Shown here piece by piece: positions 1 through 10,409 of a stretch of 64,000 nucleotides of DNA (position 1 is its first letter; each line of letters starts with the position of its first letter). The DNA is taken from positions 310,001 to 374,000 of the forward strand of contig CAWJOC010000033.1 in the NCBI GenBank assembly GCA_963844315.1. Direction: 5' to 3'. The DNA comes from CAWAVN01 sp963844315 (lineage in GTDB: Bacteria > Planctomycetota > Planctomycetia > Planctomycetales > Planctomycetaceae). The position numbers were made by a program, and so were the translations under genes. The notes under the pieces were generated by a model, which saw only the letters and a program-made list of their open reading frames with translations, was not told the DNA's origin and did not search any database.

Positions 1-3000
1 CTCAGCGTCACCGTGTCAGCCAGGCTGGTGATGATGATTCCATCGCCTCCGGGCACTGCGGGCGGGGTGATCGTCACATCGGTGGCGATGCCCGTTTCGC
101 CGTCCAGGGTCAAGCTCTTGTTGATGGTGACCTGCTCCAGGTAGGTCCCGGCGTTCACGATCACCATTCCGCCTTCCGCAACCGCGTTCACGCCTTCTTG
201 AATGGTCTCGAACGCATCGTAGCCGAAGATTGTCGCGGGGCCGCCGCCGTTGGGATCCTGGCCGGGCGTTGGGTTGGCGAAATTGTCATCCACGTAAACG
301 ACATTGGGTTGGACGGCGGTGAGGACCACATCGTTCCCATCCCCGCCGATGTAGCTAATCATGAAGGGGATCACCGCGCCGGTGGACGTGTCGGTCAGAG
401 AGAACGTCGCCCCTTCCGCCAAACCGGCGAAAGTGCCGGTGATGCCCACGGCGGATTGGTTATCGATGATGGTGAACGTACTGCCGGGGAACGGCAGGAA
501 GTTCAGCGTCCGCGTAAGCGTCGCCCCGGTGAAGGGTTGTGGCGCCGGTGACGATGATCTGATCGTGCCCTGAGCCGGGCGCTAGCCCGTCGAGTTCCAC
601 GACGTAAGTCCCGCCCGCCAGGTTCAGATCGCCATCCACGGTGATCGTCTGAGGGCTGAATCCCGGAGAGACCGTCGCCGTGTTGACATCCACATCGGCC
701 TCGACCGTGCCTTGGCCAACAAGGTTGTCCCCCGCGCTCAGGCTGAGGCCATTGGCTGCAATCAACGTGCCATCCAGACCCGCCGTGGTCCCCAAGAGCG
801 TGCTGCTGCCCAACACCGCCTGGTTGGAATCCAGCAGCGTGACGGTGTTCGCGCCGACGTTTAACACGCCCGCCGTGCTGAAGCCCGTGGGATTGGTCGT
901 CACTCCGAGCGTCGTATCGCCGATGGCATTGATGACCGACCCGGCTGCTCCGCTGATCGGGGCGTTGATTATCGCGCTGCGTATTGAGGGTCGCTCCATT
1001 CGCGATGCTCACCGTGCCCGCTCCGGTGGCGGCGCCGATCTCTCCCGTGACGGTCAGCTCCCCGGCATTGATCATCGTGGTGCCGGAATACGTGTTGACG
1101 CCGTTGAGAGTGAGCGTTCCCGCCCCGCTTTTGATCAACCCGCCCGCGCCGGCGATCACGCCATCAATCTCCCCGTCGCCCGCACCGAGATCCACATCCA
1201 AGACCGATCCCACGGAAAACGTCGGTGTGCCCAGATCCGCCAGCGCGCCGCCCGCCGTATCGATCTCGACAAATTGGTTGGCGGTCATGCTGACATCCAG
1301 ATTGACCTGGTCGCCGGTGGTGTCCAAGTCGAACGAGCGGGCGGAAATCGCGGTGGTTTGAATCGTCAACGCGCCATCGGCGTTCAGGATCAAATTGTCG
1401 CCATCGTCGCCCGCGCCGCCGTTATCCAGCCCGGTATAACCGCCAGTTCCGGTCAACGTGAGCGTGGTATTGTTCGTGGTGCGGATGTCGATGGTGTCGG
1501 TCTGGTCGGCGGCGGTCGTCAACTGCGAGATGACCAGATCTACATCCGAGGTCATAAAAATGTCGCTGCCCAATGCCGTCAGGCTGGCCGTTCCGCCGAC
1601 TTGAACGTCCAATGCCCCCGTCCCTGGCGATCCGATGTCGCCATTGGCCATGAGCGAAAGGTTTCCGCCGACGTCCAAAACGCTGGTCGCCGGCGTGGCT
1701 TCGGTGATGCCGCCATTGGCGGTGACGGAGAAATTACTCGCCACCACCCCGCTGCCCAAGACGATGGCATTGCTGTCAACGAGAGTCGCGTTGTTCGCAG
1801 CGATAATGGCGAGGATGGCGAAGTTGTTGCCGCTTTCATCGAGTGTGATGCTGTTCGCTGCGCTTGCATCCAAAAAGGTCGTTCCGCCCACGGTGAGATT
1901 TCCGCTGTCGGTGATCTCTCCGCCAGCCGTCACGATCAGCAAACCGGCAATGTTCGAGGTTCCCAGATCGATAGCGCTGGCATCCCTTAGCGTCACGTCG
2001 TTGGTATTGGTCACGCTCACGGTGGCGAAATCATTGCCCGTTTCGCTGAGCACAATGGTGCCGCTTGTTCCCGCGTTCAGCGTGGTCAATCCGCCCACAA
2101 CCAGGGACGTGCCCGCGCCCTGCTGAATCGTCTCCGCCGTGACGGAAAGTCCGTTCGCGCCCAAGTTAAGATCGGTGTTAAAGAGAACCGTGTCGCCATC
2201 CCCATCGCCGTTGATGACCAGGGCGGCTCCAAAACCGGCGGGCAACGAGGCGAAGGTCAACACATCGCTCCCCGCACCAGATTGAACGTCAGCGAGCTTG
2301 CGGGCGAGGCGAACGTGACCATTTCCGCCGTGCCGTTGTTGGAAACCACTTGAATCATTCCGCCGGCATCGGTGACGTCAATCCCATCGGCTAAGGCGGA
2401 GAACGTCAGGATGACATTGTCGGCGTCGGTGTCGTCGACAATCGGTTCGAGGCCCGTGTAGGTGATGAAGTCGGTCGCGCTGCCATCCACCCGTACGCTG
2501 CCGGAGTTGGCATCGGCGAAAATGTATTCGAGCGTCGTCGCTCCCGTTCCGGTGATGGTCAGGCTATCACCGGGAACGCCGGCTTGCCCCTGGCCGTCAT
2601 AAACCACCATGATGCCGAACGTGCTGAGCGCAACGTCCACCGTGACGTTGTCGTTGCCGTCTCCACTATTGACGAAGATCGTTTGTCCGGTGAGGTCGGC
2701 GGGGTTGATCAGTTGCTGGGTCGTCCCATCATTAATCACAATGTTCGTGCCGTCGAAAATGATGCTGATCTGGTCGTCGTTTGCGGTTCCGGTGACGGTC
2801 ACGTTTTCGTTGTTTTGGGGCGTGACATTGATTTCGACCAACTGCGTCGTCTCGCCCCCGGCGCCGTCCTGGAGGAGCATCGCAATTGTCCGCTGGGCGG
2901 CGGGGGTTTCGGAGGGATTCCCGTAGGTCAGGTTTTCGAGTAGGGCTTCGACGGCGGCCGGCGTGGCCAAGGCATTAAAGAAGATCACCAGCGGTTTTCC

Positions 3001-4565
3001 GTTCTGTCCGTCGTTGCCGATATCCCCGATGACTTGCCCGCCAAACCGCACTTCATTTCCTACGACGTCAATTTCGCCGAGACCGCTGCCTTGGTTGCGG
3101 ATGCCGAGGTTGTCTTCCGTCAATCCAAACACGCCGTTGCCGTCGCCGTCGATGTCGTAGGAGATGAAGAGCCTGCCCCCGTTAAAGTTCGGGGAATCGG
3201 CATCGATCAGCGTAACGTCGGTATCGATCAATTGCGGCTCGGCCTTCACGTCGCCTTCGAAGAAGGTCACGCTCGGGGCCACATTGTCCAAGAGGGGATC
3301 ATTGCTCGGAATGAACTCGTAGGCTCCGACATCCACGGTCGCCGTGCCATCGCCATTGCCATCGACGATGCGCAGCAGGCCGCGCTGATCCGTGGTCAAG
3401 GGCGTCCCGCCGATTTGGCCGTTGGTGGTGGCCAGGGCGTTGTCGCCGGCGTCATAGGCATCGTTATCGGTGGGATCAAACACATTGAACAACAAGCGAT
3501 GCGTGGGTGTGGGGCCGCCGTTGTTAACCAGATTGGAATCGATCAGGAGGAACGCGGAAACGCCCGATAGATTGTTAGAGTCGATTTCGATGTCTCCCGT
3601 GACGTTTCCATTAATCAATGACCCCCCAATCAAGTTGCCGGCAATCAGGGTATTGACGACCCGTTCCGTGCCTTGGGCTCTTAATCCTCCCCCTTGCCCG
3701 TTTCCGTTGTTGTCAACGTCGGCGACGTTTTTGGCAATGGTGCCATTTACGATTGTCGTGGTCGAACCCCCGAAAGAAAAAATTCCGCCTCCATCGAGTT
3801 GGGCTGAGTTCTGCGAGATTGTGCTGTTCAGAATCGTGACGGAGCCTGTCGTCGAGATATTGGAGATGCCGCCCCCCTGATCGACGGTCTGGTTGTTATG
3901 AATCGTGCTTCGCTGAACCAGCAGCACGCCATTGCCGCCGTTCCGGATGCCCCCTCCACCCGTGACCGTGGCGGTGCTGTTAGAAATCACGCTTTCGGTC
4001 ACGGTCAATGTTCCCAAGTTGCTGATCCCCGCGCCGAACTGGCGCGGCCATTGGTGATCGTCAAGCCGGAAATCTCCGCCGTGACTCCGGCAGCGACTTC
4101 GAACCCGCGAACCGTGTTGTTCCCGCTGATGGTGAGTCGATTCGCCCCCAAGCCGATGATGGTGATGCTTCCGGTCGTGTCGGTCAGATCCAGATCCGAA
4201 TTCCCAGCATCGGCATCCGAGACGTTATTTAGCGTGATCGTCTGCCCGCTGAGTCCGGCGGCGAAGTTGATGATGTCGTTATCGCCGTTGGGCGTCCCGC
4301 CGTCGGTGTTGGCCAGGAAAATCGCTTCGCGAAGGGAAAGATCCCCCGGCCCATAGACGCCATTCACCACGTCGGCGGCGAGATCCACCGTGAAGGACGC
4401 GAGCAAAGTCCTATCTTCAAGGGACTCGGCGCGGGCGATATTCGCAGGATTTCGATCTCCAGCCCTTCTCAATCGCGAACGCCTAGTCTGTGAGATCCTC
4501 GCCCGAGGGTTGAAGGAGCGAAAAGCGCGGTTTCGAAGGGTTTTGAGCCAATGAACGAGCAACAT
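1..4565 (-). CDS. Giant secreted beta-helix surface protein (3' end outside window)
   Basis: About 1,520 codons of a larger cell-surface protein are visible; the gene runs off the left edge of the window. The start at 4565 has an AGGAG eight bases upstream. The N-terminus is basic and then carries the planctomycete export signature LEDRTLLAS. A CSLREA-like segment follows (LSLREAIFLANTDGG). Then come parallel beta-helix repeats, a choice-of-anchor-Q-like stretch ending VDVGAYEF (about 3,320-3,450), long Thr/Asn/Gly-rich repeats, and a passenger-strand repeat (GAGTLTLNGVNTYSGTT, about 1,070-1,150). The frame shifts near 4030, 2272, 985 and 530. At 2272 one G appears to be missing from a G run. 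Homology continues across every break, so the gene is probably intact. Function is inferred to be surface adhesion or structure; no catalytic motif is seen. Confidence 0.8.
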
Positions 4566-4820
4566 TGGAGTGTCTCCTGGGGATCAGCGAAGCCCGGGCG
4601 AAAGATCGACGAAGAGGAATTCGTAAAGAAAAACGGCGCAGGTCGACAAAAAGTGTAAATGCACAAACTTTAACGTTTCTAACGCGCGGATTGACTGTTT
4701 GCAACATTCAACCAGGAACTCCCTGAGCGGATTCACAGCCTCACCCCCACCCGGCCCAGGGGTGATAACCAGAGGAAACGGCCTTGATCCCAGGTTTTTC
4801 CGGAAACTGGCCCGCCTGGG

Positions 4821-5752
4821 TTACGCGCTGACCAAGGCCAGATTCCCTAAGCCGTAGAAGGTGTATTCCACGTCCGCCGCTTCGTCCCAACTCGCCCCGC
4901 GAAATCCGCCGGTGGGAAACTCCAGCCATTCGGTGATGTACTTCGCGACCAGGGCGGGAGAAAGCACATCGGCGATTTCGAGGTCTAAAAGCGTCAACAG
5001 CCCGGTAAAAGTGGAAAGGCCATCGGCGAAGGGAATCCGGGTGTTGGCTTGAAAGCCGCCTTCATCGCTTTTGACCTGCCGGAGAAAATCCCGCACATCG
5101 CTTTTGATGTCGCCGTCCACCCCTCCAGCATGGTGAGGAGCGCGACCGCCGCCGCCGTGGGGTTGGTTCCGCTCCGTTTCATGGGGGCAATCTCCACAAA
5201 GCCGCCGTCATCCCGTTGCCGGTCGTAAAGGAACTGGGCCAAGGCATTCGGACGCGGGATGGGTTGGCCGATGAGTTCGTAGCTCAAAGCCACGAGAAAT
5301 GATTGATATGTGCTGCCCGCCGCGCCTTCCGTGGTTTTCGCGTACCCGCCATCCTTGGTGCGGACGCTCTCCAACCGCTCCGCGATGCGGTTCGTCCAAT
5401 TCGGAGTCTCCACAATCAGCGGGATCGGCCCACCTGCCAACTGCACCGCCACGACGGAGGACAGCCAACTCACCAGATCGACAATGCTGAGCGATTCCGG
5501 ATTGTGGGTCTCCAAAAACCGGCCCATGGGAATCGACGTGTCCCGGTCCAATCGCCCGAGCATCGCCAGGCCGCGGATCGCGAAACTCGTGTAATACAAA
5601 TCCGAATCGCCCTCGCGCCCGCGAAACCCGCCATCGGGCATCTGATGGGACAGAATAAAATCCCCATGCCGGCGTTTTCGCTCCGGTTCGAGATGGGTTA
5701 ACCCGGAAAAGAGCCGCCGCGACAAGCGGATAAGATACGGTTCAAAAGCCAT
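4821..5752 (-). CDS. Prenyltransferase/squalene-oxidase repeat protein
   Basis: A protein of about 310 residues made of repeated alpha/alpha-barrel units with the Gly-Gly-Phe motif of protein prenyltransferase beta subunits and squalene cyclases. DGGFRGREGDSDLYYTSFAIRGL, DGGYAKTTEGAAGSTY, DGGFVEIAP, EGGFQANTRIPFADG and GGFRGASWDEAADVEYTFYGL-type units are seen in that order; the longer ones are paraphrased here by their first residues. It resembles the geranylgeranyl transferase II beta-subunit-like proteins of planctomycetes; substrate is unknown. The start at MAFEPYL is chosen because the upstream open frame is not protein-like, although its ribosome site is weak. One G is missing from a G run near 5119; restoring it joins the last 100 residues. 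It is divergent from the mini-secretin pair at 5955. Confidence 0.75.
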
Positions 5753-5954
5753 CAAGTTGCCGTGGTCATTCCATAAGAGTTCCCGCGTGATTTCACGATC
5801 ACCACTTCTACTGCATCGGCAATCGGCTCCGCAACGGTCGGGGAGTGTTCTCGTTCCACTTCCCTGACACCATTGATAGAAATGGAAGGATCTTGAGGAA
5901 CTTCCGTACTCCTGGTACAACTCCGGCCGGTTTGGACCCTTTTCAAAGGAGTGA

Positions 5955-6981
5955 ATGATGATTCAAAACGCCATACGCTTGGTCCTCGGATTGGGAATCA
6001 GCGGTTCCCTCATGTTGGGAACCGGATTTTGTGCCGAGAACCCCAAGGCTCAAAAGCAGATCGAAAAGGCAATCCGCAAGTATCAGCGGCTCGTCGAACA
6101 GGGCAAACAGGAAAAGGCCAAAAATCTGGCGGAAAACACCGCCGGGAACCACCCCAAGAGCCATGCAGCTCGACTACTCAAGCAGCACAGCGATCTTTTG
6201 GCCAAGTCGCTGGGTCAAGCGGGAAAATTGGCTCCGGCGGTTTCCGCCGCGAGTTCCCAAGCCTGCGATCCGTTGGAGACTCAGATTGTCGCCCAAATGC
6301 TGATCGTCGATGTGCCGGATACGTTTTTCGAGCAGTTGGGGATTGATTTCGAGGCGGTCCTGCCCAAGTCCCCATGCGATTCGTTCGAGCGAATTGGGGT
6401 TGATTTCGATTTTGACTCTCCGAAGCCCCTCGGCATTGAAGTGCGGGCCATTCCGCAGCCCAATCCTACCGCAACGCCCCGCTTCGAATTGGTTTCCGCC
6501 GAGGAGCAAACCCCCTCCGCAATTCTCAGCCCGCTTGAGGCTCAGTTCCTTCAGCGTGCCCTAGGGCAAGGGAATTGCCAAATTCTGTCGCGTCCCCAAG
6601 TTCGCACCCTCCCCAACCAACCGGCGACAATTGAAATGGGCGACAGCGAAGGCATTAATCTGTCGATCGAAGTAGTTCCCGACATTTCCAAGGATGGCAA
6701 AGACATCACGTTGAGCATCGACGGCAAGAGCCAGGATCTCGAGGCCCAGCTCGAGAAAACATTGCCTGCGGGAAAAACCTTGCTGATGAGTCTGGGAACC
6801 CACGTCGTTGAATCTCGGTTCGAACAGCGCAGTTCCCGTTCTCGATCGATTGCCTTATGTAAACCGGCTCTTCAAAAACACAGGCGTTGCCCGCGAAACC
6901 CGGCATCGGTTGGTGTTCATCACGCCCCGAATCATCAACGAGCCGAAGTCCCATCCCGTTCCGACGCCGCACGGGGATTAG
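5955..6981 (+). CDS. Secretin-like protein (short GspD-family paralogue 1)
   Basis: About 341 residues with a signal peptide (1-26), a helical segment (28-85) and a compact secretin domain. The family marks are the strand-like QIVAQMLIVDVPDTFFEQLG, then ILSRPQVRTLPNQPATIEMG, and the C-terminal signature VPVLDRLPYVNRLFKNTG followed by HRLVFITPRIINEP. That signature is read only after removing one extra base near 6830; without this the frame runs on as nonsense to 7025. An AAGGAG lies just before the start. It lacks the N0-N3 domains of type II secretins, so it is a mini-secretin, presumably outer-membrane or periplasmic. A paralogue follows 47 bp downstream, most likely in the same transcript. 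Partner and cargo are unknown. Confidence 0.7.
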
Positions 6982-7028
6982 TTCGCAGTGGTTCGAAGTG
7001 CAACCCGGATCTTTTAATGGAGTGAAAT

Positions 7029-7833
7029 ATGCTGCGAAAAGCCGTGCTCTTTGCCTTCGCTTTCTGGCTTCCCCTCCCATTTAGTGTCTTAACGGCCAAA
7101 GGCGGCGACGAAAACGAAACTGAGATTGTCGTGCAGATGGAAATCTTTGATGTCTCGGATTCGTACTTCGAGCGGTTGGGAATGGATCTGGAAACTCTCT
7201 TGCCGAAGCCCACAGACCGTTTTGGTGATGAAGCGACGGGCATTGAAGTACCCGGCGTCCCTCTGCCGAATCCTGACGCATTGCATCGGGTGGAGACTCA
7301 TCCCCGCGGAGGAGCAACAAGGACATGCGATCCTCACGCCGCTTGAATCCCGGTTGCTGCATCGCTTCATGAAGAAGGAAGATTGCCATCTTATCTTGCG
7401 GCCTAACGTTCGCACCCTTTCCGGCGAAAAAGTGGAGCACGAGTTGGACCTAAATCCTCCCATAATCGTCGGTTTTGGTGAATTGCCTCCGTTGGCTCAC
7501 ATGAATGGAGAGGATGCCAGCGTGACTCTGGCAATGGTCGCAACCCTCACCGAGGACGGCAAAGCCGTGACCTTCAAATTCAAAGGACAAAGCGAAGGAG
7601 AATTGTCGCGGGTTCACGCCTCGTTGCCGCTGGGAAAGACATTGCTGACGAGCCTGGGAAGCCATGTGGTCGAATCCCGTTCGGAGCAGTCTGTCCCAAT
7701 TCTCAACAAAGTTCCTTATGCATCCCGCTTGTTCAAAAATACGGGTGTCGCTCGCCAAACCTGGCATCGTTTGCTCTACGTCACTTGCAGAAAGGCGGAG
7801 AGGATACCGCCGTGGAAGCCGGTCCAGAACTAA
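7029..7833 (+). CDS. Secretin-like protein (short GspD-family paralogue 2)
   Basis: About 267 residues, paralogous to the preceding gene. It has a signal peptide (1-24), the same entry strand (EIVVQMEIFDVSDSYFERLG), the LILRPNVRTLSGEK segment and the C-terminal signature VPILNKVPYASRLFKNTG plus HRLLYVT. The helical N-terminal segment of paralogue 1 is missing. An extra A near 7296 breaks the frame; removing it aligns the two paralogues (HRVE-LIPAEEQ against PRFELVSAEEQ). A hairpin terminator follows at 7856-7897. The pair probably arose by tandem duplication. Function beyond secretin-fold membership is not known. Confidence 0.68.
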
Positions 7834-7855
7834 CGAGCGAACCGCGAAAACCATG

Positions 7856-7897
7856 AACCTTGGACGATGAGTCAATTCATCGCCCAAGGTTTTCTTT
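7856..7897. terminator. Intrinsic terminator between convergent genes
   Basis: An imperfect hairpin (AACCTTGGACGATGA pairing with TCATCGCCCAAGGTT) is followed by a T-rich tract on the plus strand. It lies between the stop codons of the second mini-secretin and the YdjM-like gene and probably serves both directions. Confidence 0.65.
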
Positions 7898-7903
7898 TGA
7901 TTC

Positions 7904-8923
7904 TCATTGCGACGATTCGTTGCCATTAATCCGTTCCCATAACCGCGAAGTCAATTCGGAGAGCCGGGACGCGGTGGGCACTTCGTATGGCTCAACCTGC
8001 ACCGCCGGACTCCTGCGGTAAACGTGATAGGAAAACGGATAGAGTTGCTCATCCTCCAAAAGATTGAGCTTGCCGAATTTCAGGATGTGCAACACCACCC
8101 CTTGGTCGTGTTTCCGCACGGTGTAATATCCATCGGCGAACCAAATCAGGCGGTCCACTTCGTAACTTTCTGCCAGGTCGCCCAGTAACTCCGATTGGCG
8201 GGGCACGCTTTGAAAACGGATGTCCTGATCTTCATCCAAGAGCGAATAAAACCCAATCCGGTAGCCCGTTTCCTCCTCCGCCACTGCGTACCAAAGCAGC
8301 GTGTTTAAGGCCGTCGGGCAGACCATGAACCGTTTGACGTGGAAGTTTTGCCGCTCAAACTCCCGCGCGAAGACCTCTTCGACGTGCTGTTGGATCAAGA
8401 AAGCCGAGGCCAAATAACCTGTGCTCAAGATCAATCCCAAGGCGTTGATTCGCCTTCGCCAATGGCTCTCGCGGTTCAGAAACAAGCAGGTGATCACACA
8501 CGCAAGAAATGGCACGGTGTAAAGCGGATCGATGATGAAGATGAAATTCCAGGCGACGCGAAGATCCGAAAACGGCTGGAAGATCTGCGTGCCGTAGTTC
8601 GTGCAGCAATCGAGGAGAATGTGGGTCAGAAAGACGAGAACGAAAAACCAGAACCAACGCCGGAATGAGATGGCGTGTTGATACCATCTTGCAAACACCC
8701 AGCCCAAGACAGGAGAAAGCACCGCCACCGCCAAGAGGGAATGGCTTAAGCCCCGGTGATGGACGATGAAATCCACCGAATCAAACAGCGGGGTGAAGAT
8801 GGCATCCATGTCCGGCAGCGTGCCGAAAACCGCGCCCCACAAGATGGCTTTGTTCCCCAACCGCCGGCCTAACACCGCCTCGCCCACGGCGGCTCCCAGC
8901 GTGATTTGCGTGACCGAATCCAT
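7904..8923 (-). CDS. YdjM/YbcI-like integral membrane 'metal-dependent hydrolase'
   Basis: A 339-residue protein. The N-terminus matches the LexA-regulated YdjM family: MDSVTQITLGAAVGEA, then GTLPDMDAIF and VHHRGLSHSLL, whose His/Asp residues are the conserved ones of the family. Four or five membrane segments occupy roughly residues 60-190. The C-terminal 140 residues are soluble (EVFAREFERQNF onward), as in longer bacterial homologues. It is convergent with the mini-secretins. The hydrolase label of this family rests on sequence annotation; I cannot assign a substrate. Confidence 0.8.
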   Translation of the reverse strand: MDSVTQITLGAAVGEAVLGRRLGNKAILWGAVFGTLPDMDAIFTPLFDSVDFIVHHRGLSHSLLAVAVLSPVLGWVFARWYQHAISFRRWFWFFVLVFLTHILLDCCTNYGTQIFQPFSDLRVAWNFIFIIDPLYTVPFLACVITCLFLNRESHWRRRINALGLILSTGYLASAFLIQQHVEEVFAREFERQNFHVKRFMVCPTALNTLLWYAVAEEETGYRIGFYSLLDEDQDIRFQSVPRQSELLGDLAESYEVDRLIWFADGYYTVRKHDQGVVLHILKFGKLNLLEDEQLYPFSYHVYRRSPAVQVEPYEVPTASRLSELTSRLWERINGNESSQ

Positions 8924-9059
8924 TGCGCTACACCGAAAAGCAAATCCCCAGTGTAACGCTTCCCGAAACGCAACTCACGTCATCGCGAGATCATTCGATC
9001 CGCTTGAGGTCCTGTGGGGAGCATCACAATCGGGCTTCTTGAAACTCTGACCTCTGCTC

Positions 9060-9988
9060 TCAGAATTTCGGAACCAATGGGCCGTACATTTTTTGCACGC
9101 GGTATTGGGGTTTTCCCGTCGCGGCATCGCAAAGGTTGGCATCGACTTGGCCTTCCACCAGTACGACCTGGTTGTTTTGCAGTTTCTTGAGTTGGCCATT
9201 GTCGATCAGGGTGATATGGCCTTTGTAAAGATCGCGGTCGCTGGGCGTGGGGTTATAAATCAGCACCCAGGCTTTTTGCGTTTCATCAAAATCCACGAGC
9301 CCCCGGAGCCAACTGTAGCCCACGGCATCGTAACCGTAGGGGTTGGGCTTCCGTTGGGCGGGTTCCGCGGGCGGGGCTGGGGCTTCTTCCGTCGAAACAG
9401 TCGTGACGGCAGTCGATTCCGCCGGGGCGGTTTGGTGGGCGGTGAGTTGCAGTTCGCGGGTCTGCGTGCCGGGCTTGAATTGCACCCGGCTCACGGATTC
9501 GGCGGAACTATCCTGTTGGAAACTGGCTCCGTCCGGTCCGAAGGGCGTGGTGTTTTCGTTCCCGAAGGTGCCGCTTCCAGAACGCGGGAGGGTACCGGGA
9601 TCGCCATAGTTGGGGACCAGCCCGGTGCCGTTGCTACTGCCGCCGGTGGTGGGAGGCAGTGAGGGATCAAACCCGTTATAAGGTTGGTTTCCAAAACCGC
9701 CGCCGTTGGACGGGGGGAATGTTCCGCCCGCGCCGGGATCCGGAGTGGGGGAAAGTGTTCCGTTGGGAGTTGTTGGCCCAAAGGTGGAACCTGCGGGCGG
9801 GAACGTGCCATTGGGATAAACCGGCGTGGGGCCGAGCTGCGGTTGAATCGGGACCGCCTGCGGGCTGTACATCGGAATGCCCGAATTATAAGGGCCGTAA
9901 GGCGAGTAGCGGTACGGGGAATAGCAACCGGCGAGCGCCAGTCCGCCCACGCGCAGACGAGACGCGAAATCGCTTGTCGGGACGGCAT
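9060..9988 (-). CDS. Pro/Gly-rich lipoprotein
   Basis: About 309 residues. The start at 9988 (MPSRQAISRLVC) has AGAGGA upstream and leads into the lipobox LALAGC once one missing base near 9951 is restored, so the mature lipoprotein would begin at Cys. Residues 25-150 are low-complexity Pro, Gly, Tyr, Asn and Thr. A compact C-terminal domain of about 90 residues (NPYGYDAVGYSWLRGLVDFD to the end) reads as a small beta-domain. No family is recognised. It is probably an outer-membrane or periplasm-anchored protein. Confidence 0.65.
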
Positions 9989-10216
9989 GTTTGGGTCCTC
10001 TGAGCCGTTTGATGGTGAGGCGGTCTTGGGAAATTGGCCGACGTGACCAGAGGCCGCTTTGTTCCTCGGGATTTTGCGGGAATCCCTAGCGAACGAACGA
10101 CCCCTTGTTAGGACAACCCACCAGAAGTGTGGCGAAAACAGCAGGCGTTTTCGCGGGGAGCGGGATTTTAGAGATTTAGAAAACCGTGTCCAGACGGAAA
10201 AATCCGCCCCATTTTG

Positions 10217-10382
10217 TCCCCTCCCCCCTTGGGAGAGGGTTAGGGTGAGGGGGGAATTTAGGATTGATGCTCAATCTTTATCGTTACCCCTCATCCGGCC
10301 TTCGGGGGTGGCTGTGGTGGAGCGAAGCGACCCCACAGCTTCTCAAGTTCCGGGGGCTCGCTTCGCTCGACCCCGGCCACCC
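10217..10382. repeat. Dispersed repeat family A plus a second hairpin
   Basis: The left part carries the family A core GGGAGAGGGTTAGGGTGAGG (also at 28510, 52319 and 62198). Its inverted counterpart begins CCCCTCATCCGGCCTTCGG at 10287. It runs directly into a second inverted pair with arms GAGCGAAGCGA and TCGCTTCGCTC (10319 and 10357). The unit lies between a lipoprotein start and a phosphatase stop. The rest of 9989-10409 shows no gene. Confidence 0.75.
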
Positions 10383-10409
10383 TCGGTGGTTTTCTCTTGT
10401 TGGAGTCGA

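Noticed and set aside
680..1990. A 436-codon plus-strand open frame
   Set aside because: It is antisense to the beta-helix surface protein and shows no protein-like pattern.
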